In this document: positions 28,068-35,920 of the stretch, piece by piece
How the letters are laid out: each line of letters begins with the position of its first letter
How positions within the stretch are numbered: the stretch's first letter is position 1
NCBI RefSeq assembly: GCF_018459925.1
Contig: NZ_CP075371.1
Span: 2,232,001 to 2,296,000 of the forward strand
Source of the DNA: Nocardioides aquaticus
GTDB taxonomy: Bacteria > Actinomycetota > Actinomycetes > Propionibacteriales > Nocardioidaceae
Length of the DNA: 64,000 nt
Direction: 5' to 3'
Program-made: the position numbers and the translations under genes
The notes under the pieces: generated by a model
The model's input: the letters and a program-made list of their open reading frames with translations, nothing else
Told to the model about the DNA's origin: nothing
Database searches by the model: none

Positions 28068-29041
28068 CAGTGCTCCAGGTCAGGCGTGGCGATCGTCGTG
28101 GCGGTGGTCGTGGCGGTGGTCGTGGCGGTGGTCGTGGCGGCGGTGGGGACGGTGGGGACGGTGGGGACGGTGGGGACGGTGGGGACGGTGGGGACCGTGA
28201 CGGGGTCGGTGAGCAGGAGGGGGGCGGTGCAGTGGTCGAGCAGCGCCCGGGTCACCGGGCCGAGGTGGGAGCCCACCGGCAGCCGGTGGTGGTGGCGACC
28301 GACGACCACCAGCTCGGCGCCCGTGCCGGCGGTGAGCAGCGTCGTCTCCACCGGACCCCGGTCGACGTCGAGGCCCACGTCGACGCCGGGCCACCTGTTC
28401 CGGAGCGCGGTGAGGCAGCGCTCCAGGCTCGCGTGCTCGGTCCGGCCGAAGGTATGCGGATCGTCGCGGACGTCGATACCGACGACGGCGTGGTTCTCGC
28501 CGGTCCGCGACGCGTGCACGACCACGAGGCGGGCACCCAGGCCGTGGGCGGCCGACGCGGCGGCGTCGAGCAGGGCAGGGGCCTCGACGACGTCCTGGAC
28601 CCCGACGACCACGACCGGGTCCGGAGCCGTGGCGGGGCGCCACCCGGCGGGGACGACCACGACCGGGGCGGGGCTGCGGGCGGCGACGACGGCCAGGACC
28701 GAACCGCTCACGAGCCGGCCGGAGCGCTCGCCGCCGGTCCGCCCGATGACCAGGACCTCGGCGTGACAGGCGCGCGCCGTCGTGACCAGGCAGGAGACGA
28801 CGTCCTCGCCCTCGGCGAGGGCGCCGGTCACCGCGACCTCGCCGCCTGCCCGGTCGCGAGCGAGCCCCAGGGCGGAGTGCAGCTCGAGCTCGTGGCTGGT
28901 GCGCGTCCTCGCACCGCCGGCCGGCACGGCGAGCACGAGGTGGAGGGGAGCGCCGAGCCGCCGGGCGAGACCGACGGCGTAGCGGACGGCCGCGACCGAG
29001 CCGTCGTCACCGAGGGCGAGGAGGACGGGACGGGTGCTCAC
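28064..29041 (-). CDS. Universal stress protein, tandem domains with repetitive tail
   Basis: 325 aa. Two UspA-type domains, the first starting VSTRPVLLALGDDGSVAAV and the second near AGWRPATAPDPVVVVGVQD; the second ends with GTGAELVVVGRHHHRLPVGSHLGPVTRALLDHC, which resembles the ATP-binding G-2x-G-9x-G(S/T) motif. The last 45 residues are low complexity, TVP repeated six times and then TTTA repeats, unlike other USPs. The GTG start overlaps the DUF1003 stop as GTGA. Expected to be a cytoplasmic, possibly ATP-binding stress protein. Third gene of its operon. Confidence 0.85.
   Translation of the reverse strand: MSTRPVLLALGDDGSVAAVRYAVGLARRLGAPLHLVLAVPAGGARTRTSHELELHSALGLARDRAGGEVAVTGALAEGEDVVSCLVTTARACHAEVLVIGRTGGERSGRLVSGSVLAVVAARSPAPVVVVPAGWRPATAPDPVVVVGVQDVVEAPALLDAAASAAHGLGARLVVVHASRTGENHAVVGIDVRDDPHTFGRTEHASLERCLTALRNRWPGVDVGLDVDRGPVETTLLTAGTGAELVVVGRHHHRLPVGSHLGPVTRALLDHCTAPLLLTDPVTVPTVPTVPTVPTVPTVPTAATTTATTTATTTATTIATPDLEHC
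28098..28195. repeat. Two adjacent short tandem repeats inside a USP gene
   Basis: Three copies of the 12-mer GTGGCGGTGGTC at 28098-28133, a partial copy, then six perfect copies of the 9-mer GGTGGGGAC at 28142-28195. On the coding (minus) strand they encode Thr/Ala and Thr-Val-Pro repeats at the C-terminus of the universal stress protein. All units are multiples of three, so slippage changes length without shifting frame. Confidence 0.9.
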
Positions 29042-29493
29042 AGGAGCCGCCACGCGACCGGTCGCTCGTGGACGGTGCGGTGGATGTCGCGGACCAGGTC
29101 CTCGACGACCAGCGTCATCTCGGTGTTCGCACGCAGGTCCTGCTCCTGGGCGACGAAGTCGTGGTCGGCCTTGACCTGCTGGAAGCGCGCCTGCCGGTTC
29201 TGCCCGATCATCACGAAGGTCGAGAGGAAGATCGCCTCGAGCGAGACGACCAGCGTCAAGGTCGGCCAGGGGCTGGTCTCCACCAGCAGCATCCACGCCG
29301 CGAAGCCCGCCACGTGGGCGTAGACGAAGGGCATCGAGCCGGCGAACCGGGTGATCGAGTCCGCCAGGCGCATCTGCAGGTCCTCGGCGAGGGCCCGCTC
29401 GTGGGCCACCACGGCGGGGTGGTGGCGTACCGCCGCCAGGTGCGAGGGTGCTGCCGTCCTGCTGCTCGGGGCGCGTGCCGTCGGGGCCGCCAT
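29038..29493 (-). CDS. DUF1003 membrane protein
   Basis: 151 aa with a Ser/Ala-rich N-terminus, then LADSITRFAGSMPFVYAHVAGFAAWMLL and TLTLVVSLEAIFLSTFVMIGQNRQ. The two helices and the conserved S-I-L-FL-S-x-F-V-x-x-x-Q-N-R pattern define DUF1003. The charged C-terminal half (KADHDFVAQEQDLRANTEMTL) is cytoplasmic. Function unknown. It lies 13 bases after the upstream USP and overlaps the downstream USP by four bases, so it is expressed with stress proteins under the box at 30475. Confidence 0.88.
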   Translation of the reverse strand: MAAPTARAPSSRTAAPSHLAAVRHHPAVVAHERALAEDLQMRLADSITRFAGSMPFVYAHVAGFAAWMLLVETSPWPTLTLVVSLEAIFLSTFVMIGQNRQARFQQVKADHDFVAQEQDLRANTEMTLVVEDLVRDIHRTVHERPVAWRLL

Positions 29494-29506
29494 CGGTCGA
29501 CCGCCG

Positions 29507-30418
29507 TCAGGATCCGGGCGTCGGCGCCTCGGGCACCACCGCCACCGGGCCGTGGGCGTGCTCCAGCACCGCGAGCGTGGTGGAGCCGACGACCAGGCGG
29601 TGCCACGCGTCGTGCCGCCGGCGTCCCACGACGGCCAGGTCCCACGACTGCGCCTCGCGCTCGAGGACCTGGTCCAGGAGCCCGAGCTCGAGACGTCGTG
29701 TCACGGGGACGTCCGGGAACTTCTCCGCCATCCCGGCCACGGACTCCGCGATCAGGAGGTGCGCCTCCTCGCGCTCCTCGAGCACGGGGTACGGCCGGTC
29801 GCCGACGGAGGCCGCCACGACGTCGCGGATGACGTGGACCACCGTCAGCGGCAGGGCGTGGGCGGAGGCCTGCGAGAAGGCGAACTCGATGACCGGTCCT
29901 GACTCGACGCTGCCGTCGACGCCCACGACCACACCGGACCCGCCCGGTCGCGGCGCACCTCCTCGGGGTGGTCGGACCACCACGACGGGGCAGCTGCTGG
30001 CCCGGGTGACGGCGGCGCTGACCGAACCGAGAAGAGCGCTGAGGACCGGACCCCGTCCGTGCGAGCCGAGGACCAGGAGGTACGCCGACCCGGAGAGCCC
30101 CACCAGGACCTGGCGCGGGTCGCCCTCGAGCACGTGCAGGCGCACCTCGACGTCGGGGTGGGCGAGGTGGGCGGTGGCGACCACGGCCTTCATGGTGGCC
30201 GTGCACTCGGCCCGGAGCCGCTCGACGAGCGGCATCGCGTCACCGGAGATGCCGAGCCAGGCCTCGGACGGCAGCCGGGCGAGGTCGAGGGTGTGCACCA
30301 CGTCGACGGGACGGTTCTCGAGCGCGGCCTGGGCCAGGCCCCACTCGACGGCCCGGGTGGCGTGCCCGCTGGAGTCGTAGGCCACGATCACGGAGCCGGT
30401 GCAGACGGTGGGGGTCAT
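29507..30418 (-). CDS. Universal stress protein, tandem UspA domains
   Basis: 303 aa with two UspA domains: GSVIVAYDSSGHATRAVEWGLAQAALENRPVDVVH at the start, ending YLLVLGSHGRGPVLSALLGSVSAAVTRASSCPVVVVR (the ATP-binding G-x2-G-x9-G-S pattern), then GVVVGVDGSVESGPVIEFAF to the end. Same layout and length as M. tuberculosis Rv2623/Rv2005c, which belong to the DosR regulon. First gene of the operon USP-DUF1003-USP-phosphotransferase/ATPase. A DosR-like box begins 57 bases upstream of the ATG. Confidence 0.92.
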   Translation of the reverse strand: MTPTVCTGSVIVAYDSSGHATRAVEWGLAQAALENRPVDVVHTLDLARLPSEAWLGISGDAMPLVERLRAECTATMKAVVATAHLAHPDVEVRLHVLEGDPRQVLVGLSGSAYLLVLGSHGRGPVLSALLGSVSAAVTRASSCPVVVVRPPRGGAPRPGGSGVVVGVDGSVESGPVIEFAFSQASAHALPLTVVHVIRDVVAASVGDRPYPVLEEREEAHLLIAESVAGMAEKFPDVPVTRRLELGLLDQVLEREAQSWDLAVVGRRRHDAWHRLVVGSTTLAVLEHAHGPVAVVPEAPTPGS

Positions 30419-30474
30419 GACACCAGCCTGCGACGGCTGGACGCGCTGGACCACGGCTGGAGGTCCCCGGGGCA

Positions 30475-30488
30475 GGGACCTGTGGCCC
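30475..30488. promoter_or_regulatory. DosR-like box before USP operon
   Basis: GGGACCTGTGGCCC, 14 bases, close to the mycobacterial DosR core GGGACTTNNGGCCC. Its near edge is 57 bases from the ATG at 30418. A GGTCCCCGGGG sequence just proximal could be a second, weaker site, as DosR promoters often carry two. Confidence 0.7.
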
Positions 30489-30532
30489 GGGCTGCTGCGC
30501 GGGACGCGACCCGGTGGGCGTCGCGAGGGCGC

Positions 30533-31453
30533 TCAGCCACGCCCGGCCGGGACCCGTGCCTCCGGCACCACGACGACCGGGCAGCGGGCGTGCTCGAGAA
30601 CGGCGGTCGTGGTCGTGGAGACCAGCAGGCGGTGCCAGGCCCCGTGGTGGCGGCGACCCACGACGACGAGGTCCCACGGCCGGGCGCGGTTGCCGGCGAC
30701 CTGGGCGACCAGCCCGTGCTCCACCTGGGCGGTGAACGCGACGTCGGGGTGCTTCTCGGCCGCGCCGGCCAGGGTGTCGAGCAGGGCGCTCCGGCCGTCC
30801 TCGGCGTCCTGGACGCCCGGGACCCAGGAGCTCCCGGCGTAGGCGGCCACGAGGTCACGGACGCAGTGCACCGCGGTCAGCGGCCGACCCCGCAGCGAGG
30901 CCAGCGCGAAGGCGTGCTCGACGACCGGCAGCGACTCCGGGGCGCCGTCCACGCCGACGAGGATCCCGGCGCCGTCCTCCGTGGACAGCCGGGCGTCGGC
31001 CGGGGGTCGTACGACCACCACGGGGCAGTCGGCCCGTCGGGTGACGGCTGCTGCGACGGAGCCGAGCAGGAGGCTGCCGACCGGCCCCCACCCGTGGGAG
31101 CCGAGCACCACGAGGTGGGCCGACGCCGAGAGCTCCACCAGTCCCTGGCGGGTCTCCCGCTCGACCACGTGGCCGTCCACCTGCAGACCCGGGTGCTGCC
31201 GCCGGGCGAGCGCGACGAGCGCGTCGAGGTCGGCCACCGCCTGCCTGCGCAGGTCGTGGAGGACCTGCAGCCCCGCCCCGGAGCTGGCGATCCAGGCGGC
31301 GGACTGCACCTCGGTGACGTTGAGCAGGCGGACCACCGCGGCGGGGCGTCGCTCGAGAGCGGCCTGCTCGAGGCCCCAGGCCAGGGCCTCGGCGGAGTTC
31401 CCGCTGGCGTCGTGGGCGATGACGACGGAACCTGCTGGCACGGTGGGGGTCAT
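30533..31453 (-). CDS. Universal stress protein, tandem UspA domains
   Basis: 306 aa, paralogue of the preceding USP. GSVVIAHDASGNSAEALAWGLEQAALERRPAAVV opens domain 1, which ends HLVVLGSHGWGPVGSLLLGSVAAAVTRRADCPVVVVR. Domain 2 starts AGILVGVDGAPESLPVVEHAF and ends in a less conserved ATP-loop region (DLVVVGRRHHGAWHRLLVSTTTTAVLEHARCPVVVVPE). A separate transcript from the next USP is likely because each has its own box. Transcribed away from the GAF-ANTAR gene. Confidence 0.92.
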   Translation of the reverse strand: MTPTVPAGSVVIAHDASGNSAEALAWGLEQAALERRPAAVVRLLNVTEVQSAAWIASSGAGLQVLHDLRRQAVADLDALVALARRQHPGLQVDGHVVERETRQGLVELSASAHLVVLGSHGWGPVGSLLLGSVAAAVTRRADCPVVVVRPPADARLSTEDGAGILVGVDGAPESLPVVEHAFALASLRGRPLTAVHCVRDLVAAYAGSSWVPGVQDAEDGRSALLDTLAGAAEKHPDVAFTAQVEHGLVAQVAGNRARPWDLVVVGRRHHGAWHRLLVSTTTTAVLEHARCPVVVVPEARVPAGRG

Positions 31454-31510
31454 GGTCCGAGACTTCCCCGGGCGGGGGCGCGGCGGTACGGTCCTCGGCC
31501 CCGGCCCGCC

Positions 31511-31524
31511 GGGACCTGCGGCCC
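31511..31524. promoter_or_regulatory. DosR-like box before USP gene
   Basis: GGGACCTGCGGCCC, differing from the box at 30475 by one central base and located 58 bases from the ATG at 31453. It also lies upstream of the divergent GAF-ANTAR gene, but about 200 bases from it. Confidence 0.7.
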
Positions 31525-31547
31525 GGTCGGCCTCCCCGCCCACCGAC

Positions 31548-31594
31548 GACAGCAGCGGATCACTGCCACCAGGTGGCGGTGATCCGCTGCTGTC
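31548..31594. other. Strong 22-bp hairpin in divergent intergenic region
   Basis: The left arm at 31548-31569 (begins GACAGCAGCGGATCAC) pairs with the right arm at 31573-31594 (ends GTGATCCGCTGCTGTC) over 22 positions with one mismatch and a three-base loop. It lies between two divergent genes, so it is not a simple end-of-operon terminator, and no T run follows. A TAGCAT -10-like element at 31651-31656 lies downstream of it. It could act as an operator, a terminator of an upstream or antisense transcript, or an RNA element. Confidence 0.75.
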
Positions 31595-31722
31595 ACGCTC
31601 GGGCGAGGGGATCCCCGCGGTCCTGCTCCTCGTCGTCCTCGACCACGCGCTAGCATGCCGCTGTCGATGCCCGGACCCCGCGTCGCTGACCCTGTGGCGC
31701 GCGGCGAGCATCGGAGGTGCCG

Positions 31723-32436
31723 GTGACGACCTCCCCGGACGGAACGATCCCGGCTGCGGGCCGCGGCCTGGGCGTCGCGTTGGACGCGCTGTCGGTGGCG
31801 ACCGCCGCCGAGCTCCGTACGTCCGGCGTCGTCATCACGGTGATGGCGGCCGGCGCCGCCGAGGCCTCGGTCGGCTCCAGCGGTGGGACGGTCCGGGCGT
31901 GGGAGCAGCTGCAGCTCGACGTCGGGGAGGGGCCCAGCCGCAGCGCCTTCGCCACCGGTCTGTCCCAGGCGGTCCCCGACCTCGAGAGCGATGACGAGCT
32001 CGTGCGCTGGCCCGGGTACGTGTCGCAGGCCCGTCGCGCCGGCCTCCGGTCCGTCCACGCGTTCCCTCTCCAGCTGGGCGCGAGCAGGCTCGGCGCCCTC
32101 ACCGCCTACGGCTCCCGGCCGGGCCACCTCTCGAGCGCGTCCCTGCGCGTGTGCCTGGCGGCTGCGGACCGGGCGACCGCGCTCATTCTCGCCGGCGAGA
32201 CCGAGTGGTGCGCCGACGACCCGGGGTCCGACGACGTGTTCCAGCTGCCGAGCGAGGTCTACCAGGCGCAGGGGATGGTGATGACGCAGCTCGGCTGCTC
32301 GCTGGCCGAGGCGCTGGCCCGGTTGCGCGGCCACGCCTACGCCGGTGACCTCACCCTGACCGAGCTCGCCGCGGAGGTCCTCGAGGGGCGGACCCGGTTC
32401 GGTCCCGAGACACCGGTGGCGCGGCCGCCGCCGTGA
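31723..32436 (+). CDS. GAF-ANTAR putative RNA-binding antiterminator
   Basis: 237 aa. GAF domain at about residues 12-150 (AELRTSGVVITVMAAG, LDVGEGPSRSAFATGLSQAVPDLESD, VHAFPLQLGASRLGALTAYG). ANTAR domain at the C-terminus (EVYQAQGMVMTQLGCSLAEALARLRGHAYAGDLTLTELAAEVLEG). ANTAR proteins bind paired-hairpin RNA and prevent termination, often in response to a signal bound or relayed by the N-terminal domain. GTG 31723 fits the GGAGG site five bases upstream; GTG 31717 overlaps it. It is followed by a second GAF-ANTAR gene after 55 bases. Confidence 0.87.
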   Translation: MTTSPDGTIPAAGRGLGVALDALSVATAAELRTSGVVITVMAAGAAEASVGSSGGTVRAWEQLQLDVGEGPSRSAFATGLSQAVPDLESDDELVRWPGYVSQARRAGLRSVHAFPLQLGASRLGALTAYGSRPGHLSSASLRVCLAAADRATALILAGETEWCADDPGSDDVFQLPSEVYQAQGMVMTQLGCSLAEALARLRGHAYAGDLTLTELAAEVLEGRTRFGPETPVARPPP

Positions 32437-32491
32437 CGGTGGACTACTCCCGCTCCCGACCTGTCACCCAGCCGCGAAACGAGACCAGCCC

Positions 32492-33187
32492 ATGATCGCC
32501 ACCGGAGAGCTCGCCGACGTGTTCGTCGAGGCCGCCGACTCGCTCGTCGACGACTTCGACCTCGTCGACTTCCTGCAGAACCTCACGGACCGCGCAGCCG
32601 CGATCAGCGGTGCGTCCTCCGTGGGCCTGCTCCTGGCCGACCACCGCGACACCCTGCGTTTCATGGCGGCCTCGACGGCGTCGGGCCAGGTGCTGGAGCT
32701 CTTCCAGCTCCAGAACGACGACGGGCCCTGCCTGGACTGCTTCCGGACCGGGCTGCCGGTGGTCAACGCCGACCTGCGCCACGCCGCCGATCGGTGGCCC
32801 CGGTTCGCCCCCCGCGCGGTCGCGGCCGGGTTCGAGTCGGTGCACGCCTTCCCGATGCGCCTGCGGAAGAAGGTCATCGGTGCGATGAACCTGTTCGGCG
32901 CGGTCGACGACCACTTCGACCCGGAGGAGGTGCGCCTCGTCCAGGCGCTCGCCGACATCGCCACGATCGCGCTCCTCCAGGAGCGCAGCATCGCCCAGGC
33001 CGGCGTGGTGACGCAGCAGCTCCAGGCCGCGCTGAACAGCCGGATCGCCGTCGAGCAGGCCAAGGGTGCGGTCGCCCAGAAGCTGGGGACGTCCCCCGAC
33101 GAGGCCTTCCAGCTGCTCCGGGCCCGGGCACGTTCGACCGGTCGGAGCATCAGCGACGTCGCCGCGGAGGTGCTCCAGGGTGCCTGA
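32492..33187 (+). CDS. GAF-ANTAR putative RNA-binding antiterminator
   Basis: 231 aa. GAF at about residues 15-160 (FLQNLTDRAAAISGASSVGLLLAD, QLQNDDGPCLDCFRTGLPVVNADL, VHAFPMRLRKKVIGAMNLFG), a short helical linker, and ANTAR at about 175-230 (QLQAALNSRIAVEQAKGAVAQKLGTSPDEAFQLLRARARSTGRSISDVAAEVLQ). The helical linker is longer than in the previous gene. Two related copies in tandem suggest duplication with separate inputs or targets. Confidence 0.9.
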   Translation: MIATGELADVFVEAADSLVDDFDLVDFLQNLTDRAAAISGASSVGLLLADHRDTLRFMAASTASGQVLELFQLQNDDGPCLDCFRTGLPVVNADLRHAADRWPRFAPRAVAAGFESVHAFPMRLRKKVIGAMNLFGAVDDHFDPEEVRLVQALADIATIALLQERSIAQAGVVTQQLQAALNSRIAVEQAKGAVAQKLGTSPDEAFQLLRARARSTGRSISDVAAEVLQGA

Positions 33188-33234
33188 CCTCCGGGGCGGG
33201 GGTTCCCCGGACCGCCAGGTGGCACACTCGATCC

Positions 33235-33582
33235 ATGGCTGAGGAGCGTGCGGACGGTCTCGAGGCCCGGGAGGCGCGGGTGGCGCGGCGTGAGGCCGCC
33301 CTGGCGGAGCGGGCCGAGTCGGCGCAGCGGGTGCTGGCAGCCGCGGAGGCTCGGGACGGCGAAGCGGACGGGCGTGACGACGTCGCGGTGGAGCGCGACC
33401 GGGCCGCCAGCATGGAGGCGTTCACCACCCCTGACGGGCCGTACCCGCAGGACCTCGAGGCCCGGCGCCACGCTGCGATCGACCGGCACAGCTCGAAGGA
33501 CGACCGGACGTCCGCAGCGGCGGACCGCACCGCCCTGACGGAGCCACCGGACGACCCGGAGACCGACGACCTTCGGCCCTGA
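33235..33582 (+). CDS. Charged coiled-coil-like protein
   Basis: 115 aa composed almost wholly of Ala, Arg, Glu and Asp, with heptad-like helix (LEAREARVARREAALAERAESAQRVL) and RD-rich repeats (EARDGEADGRDDVAVERDRAA, SSKDDRTSAAADR). Such small Arg/Asp-repeat proteins often lie beside GAF-ANTAR genes in actinobacteria; their role is unknown. No signal peptide or membrane segment. ATG 33235 is 47 bases after the GAF-ANTAR gene. Confidence 0.65.
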   Translation: MAEERADGLEAREARVARREAALAERAESAQRVLAAAEARDGEADGRDDVAVERDRAASMEAFTTPDGPYPQDLEARRHAAIDRHSSKDDRTSAAADRTALTEPPDDPETDDLRP

Positions 33583-33657
33583 CCCGCCGGCCTGTCCCGG
33601 CGCAGGCTCGGGACGAGCCGCACCCGACCGGATGCGGCCAGACAGAGGGGGACGCGC

Positions 33658-34002
33658 ATGAGCGACGTCGATCGAGGCCCGGGCGGCATGATGGACCCGG
33701 GTCAGGGCTACGGCCGCTACGACGGCGGGTTCGACGGCTCGGGGATGATGGACGGCGGCTCCATGGACGGCGGCGGCTGGATGATCGTCTTCGGCGTGCT
33801 GACGCTCGTCCTGCTGCTCCTCGCGCTCGCCGCGGTCGTGGCGCACCTGGTGCTGCACGCCACGGGCCGACTGGCACCTGGCGCGCAGAGGGCTCCCGGG
33901 GCGACGGGGAGCGACGCTCGCACGGTGCTGGACACGCGTCTGGCCCGGGGCGAGGTCAGCGCCGAGGAGTACTCCTCCACTCGAGCGCTGCTCGACGCCT
34001 GA
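33658..34002 (+). CDS. Membrane protein with C-terminal SHOCT domain
   Basis: 114 aa: a Gly/Met/Asp-rich N-terminus (MMDGGSMDGGGW), one membrane helix (MIVFGVLTLVLLLLALAAVVAHLVL), and a C-terminal SHOCT motif (VLDTRLARGEVSAEEYSSTRALLDA). SHOCT helices are often appended to small membrane or stress proteins and mediate oligomerisation. ATG start. It converges with the DUF4389 gene 32 bases away. Confidence 0.8.
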   Translation: MSDVDRGPGGMMDPGQGYGRYDGGFDGSGMMDGGSMDGGGWMIVFGVLTLVLLLLALAAVVAHLVLHATGRLAPGAQRAPGATGSDARTVLDTRLARGEVSAEEYSSTRALLDA

Positions 34003-34034
34003 GGCACCCGTGCGCTGCTTCGTCCGGGGGATGC

Positions 34035-34709
34035 TCAGGCCGGGACAGGCCCGCCGTCCGGCACCGGCTCCAGCTCCCCGGGGTCCAGCCGGAACGGCGG
34101 GTACTGGTCGGTCATCAGTGCCGCGTAGGCCACGACCCGGGCGCACCAGCGGTCCAGGCCGACGACCAGGTCGAAGATCCCGCGAGGGTAGGTGCCGGTG
34201 AACAGCAGCACGACGACGCCCACGAGCACCAGCACACCGATCAGACCGGCCGTCTGCGGGCCGCCGCCCCCGTCGGTGCCATCCGCCCACAGCACTCCTC
34301 CGGTCAGGATGCCGACCACGACGTACTGCGGGAGCGCGAGGAGCCACCACTTCACCAGCACGAGCCCCCGCGAGAGGTGCTCGGGGTAGTCGACCTCGAG
34401 GCGGGCCGGGTAGTCGGTGGGGAGCAGCGTGAAGGGTGGGTACCGGTCGGTCCCGGCCGCGCTGCCGGTGTAGAACGCGACCCGCCAGGTCCACCGCAGG
34501 ACGCCCACGTTGAAGGTGAACAGCGAGCGCGGGTAGCGGCCGGTGACCAGGATGGCGACGCCGGCCACCGCGGTCAGGACCGTGAAGGCGATCCAGAGGA
34601 ACGCGAGCACGACGTAGTGCGGCAGGGCGAGCAGCCACTTGACCAGCCACATCCAACGGCTGAGCTGCGGGTCGAGGTGGCCCTCGAGGTGGACGGGCGA
34701 ACGGGTCAT
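34035..34709 (-). CDS. DUF4389 membrane protein, two repeats
   Basis: 224 aa with two related halves, each containing a W-L-L-A-L-P-x-Y-V-V helix ([34 protein letters not shown]) and a G-x-Y-P-R-x-x-F-x-x-x-V-x-x-x-x-R-W motif ([44 protein letters not shown]). Each half ends with D-x-Y-P-P-F. This double pattern is characteristic of DUF4389. Function unknown. Probably the last gene of the USP-adhP-DUF2231-VIT series, with a 57-base gap after the preceding gene. Confidence 0.85.
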   Translation of the reverse strand: MTRSPVHLEGHLDPQLSRWMWLVKWLLALPHYVVLAFLWIAFTVLTAVAGVAILVTGRYPRSLFTFNVGVLRWTWRVAFYTGSAAGTDRYPPFTLLPTDYPARLEVDYPEHLSRGLVLVKWWLLALPQYVVVGILTGGVLWADGTDGGGGPQTAGLIGVLVLVGVVVLLFTGTYPRGIFDLVVGLDRWCARVVAYAALMTDQYPPFRLDPGELEPVPDGGPVPA

Positions 34710-34766
34710 CCGGTGCTCCTGACGGCGGTGGTGGACCTCGAGCCTGGCCGGGCAGGGCCTGCTCCG

Positions 34767-35201
34767 TCAGGGCCGTCCGTCGGCCACCGGCGGGACCAGC
34801 GGGACCAGCGGCCCGGGACCGGCGACCTGCAGCCCGGCCGACCATCCGGGGGCGCGGGTGCCGGCAGGGGGGAGCACGGTGGCCATGTCGTGCCCGCTGC
34901 GGGCGAGCAGCCAGGCGGTCAGCGAGTTCGAGCACCACATGTCGCCGGTCCCCAGCTCGTCGCGCCCCCACGTCAGGGGCGGGAAACGGGGGACCAGCCC
35001 CAGGAGCCGCAGGGCGGTGCCCCGGTCCGCGCTCACGCAGCGGGCGCCGCCGATCGCCGTGGCGGCGTTTGACCACGGCCCCCTGGCTGCCTCGTATCCC
35101 CGCCCGCTGAGCCGGACCAGGGTCGATCCCGGCCCCGCGCCGAGGGGGAGCCACAGCAGCTCGACCGCGGCGGCGGGTCCGCACGGCGGCGGGGGTGTCA
35201 T
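34767..35201 (-). CDS. Hypothetical protein with conserved WGRDEL / MWxSNS motifs
   Basis: 144 aa. Recognisable blocks are ELLWLPLGAGPGSTLVRLSGRGYEA, RLLGLVPRFPPLTWGRDELGTGDMWCSNSLTAWLLARSG and PPAGTRAPGWSAGLQVA. I recall an actinobacterial family with the same blocks but a longer middle section, which would make this copy internally shortened; this is memory, not a search. ATG 35201 overlaps the stop of the VIT gene as ATGA. No catalytic motif recognised. Confidence 0.6.
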   Translation of the reverse strand: MTPPPPCGPAAAVELLWLPLGAGPGSTLVRLSGRGYEAARGPWSNAATAIGGARCVSADRGTALRLLGLVPRFPPLTWGRDELGTGDMWCSNSLTAWLLARSGHDMATVLPPAGTRAPGWSAGLQVAGPGPLVPLVPPVADGRP

Positions 35202-35920
35202 CCGACGACGCCGCCGAACGCGCGGCCGATGGCGTAGGTCAGCGCCAGGCCCGCGGCGCCGCCGACGACGACGCGCACCACGGCGACCCGGGCACGACTG
35301 CCGCCGATCCGCGAGCTGAGCACGCCGGTGAGGGCGAGGGCCACCAGGACGGCGACGACGGTGACCGGTACGCGCACGGCGCCCGGCGACAGCATGATGG
35401 CCAGCAGCGGCAGCAGGGCGCCGACGGTGAACGCGACCGCCGAGGCCATGGCGGCGTGCCAGGCGTTGGTGAGCTCGTCGGGGTCCAGGTGAAGCTCGGC
35501 GTCGGCGTGCGCGGCGAGGGCGTCGTGCGCGGTCAGCTCGATCGCGACGGTCCTCGCCGTCGCGGCGCTGAGCCCCTTGGCCCGGTAGAGGCCGGCGAGC
35601 TCGGCGAGCTCCTCCTCGGGCATCTCGGCCAGCTCGCGACGCTCCAGGGCCAGCTGCGCTCTCTCGCTGTCGCGCTGGCTGCTCACCGAGATGAACTCGC
35701 CGAGCGCCATCGACACCGCCCCGGCCACGAGGCCGGCCAGGCCGGCGGTGAAGATCGCGCCCCGGGACGAGGTGGCGCCCGCGACGCCGACGACCAGGCC
35801 CGCGGTCGAGACGATGCCGTCGTTGGCGCCCAGCACCCCAGCACGCAGCCAGTTCAACCGGGGTGCCATCGCGGTGCGGTGCGGCTCACCCAGGTGGGGC
35901 GGCCGGGTGCGCGGGACCAT
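35198..35920 (-). CDS. VIT1/CCC1-family metal-ion transporter-like protein
   Basis: 240 aa with five hydrophobic segments. The first has the VIT signature (LRAGVLGANDGIVSTAGLVVGVAGA), followed by AGAVSMALGEFISVSSQRDSERAQL and a metal-binding cytoplasmic helix region rich in Glu (LERRELAEMPEEELAELAGLY). Eukaryotic members move Fe2+/Mn2+ out of the cytosol. This one may export or buffer iron, useful when low oxygen releases Fe2+ (inference). The ATG overlaps the DUF2231 stop as ATGA. Confidence 0.88.
   Translation of the reverse strand: MVPRTRPPHLGEPHRTAMAPRLNWLRAGVLGANDGIVSTAGLVVGVAGATSSRGAIFTAGLAGLVAGAVSMALGEFISVSSQRDSERAQLALERRELAEMPEEELAELAGLYRAKGLSAATARTVAIELTAHDALAAHADAELHLDPDELTNAWHAAMASAVAFTVGALLPLLAIMLSPGAVRVPVTVVAVLVALALTGVLSSRIGGSRARVAVVRVVVGGAAGLALTYAIGRAFGGVVG

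Noticed and set aside
28098..28195. Short repeats considered as a CRISPR-like array
   Set aside because: Units are 9 and 12 bases, contiguous, without spacers, and inside a coding frame.
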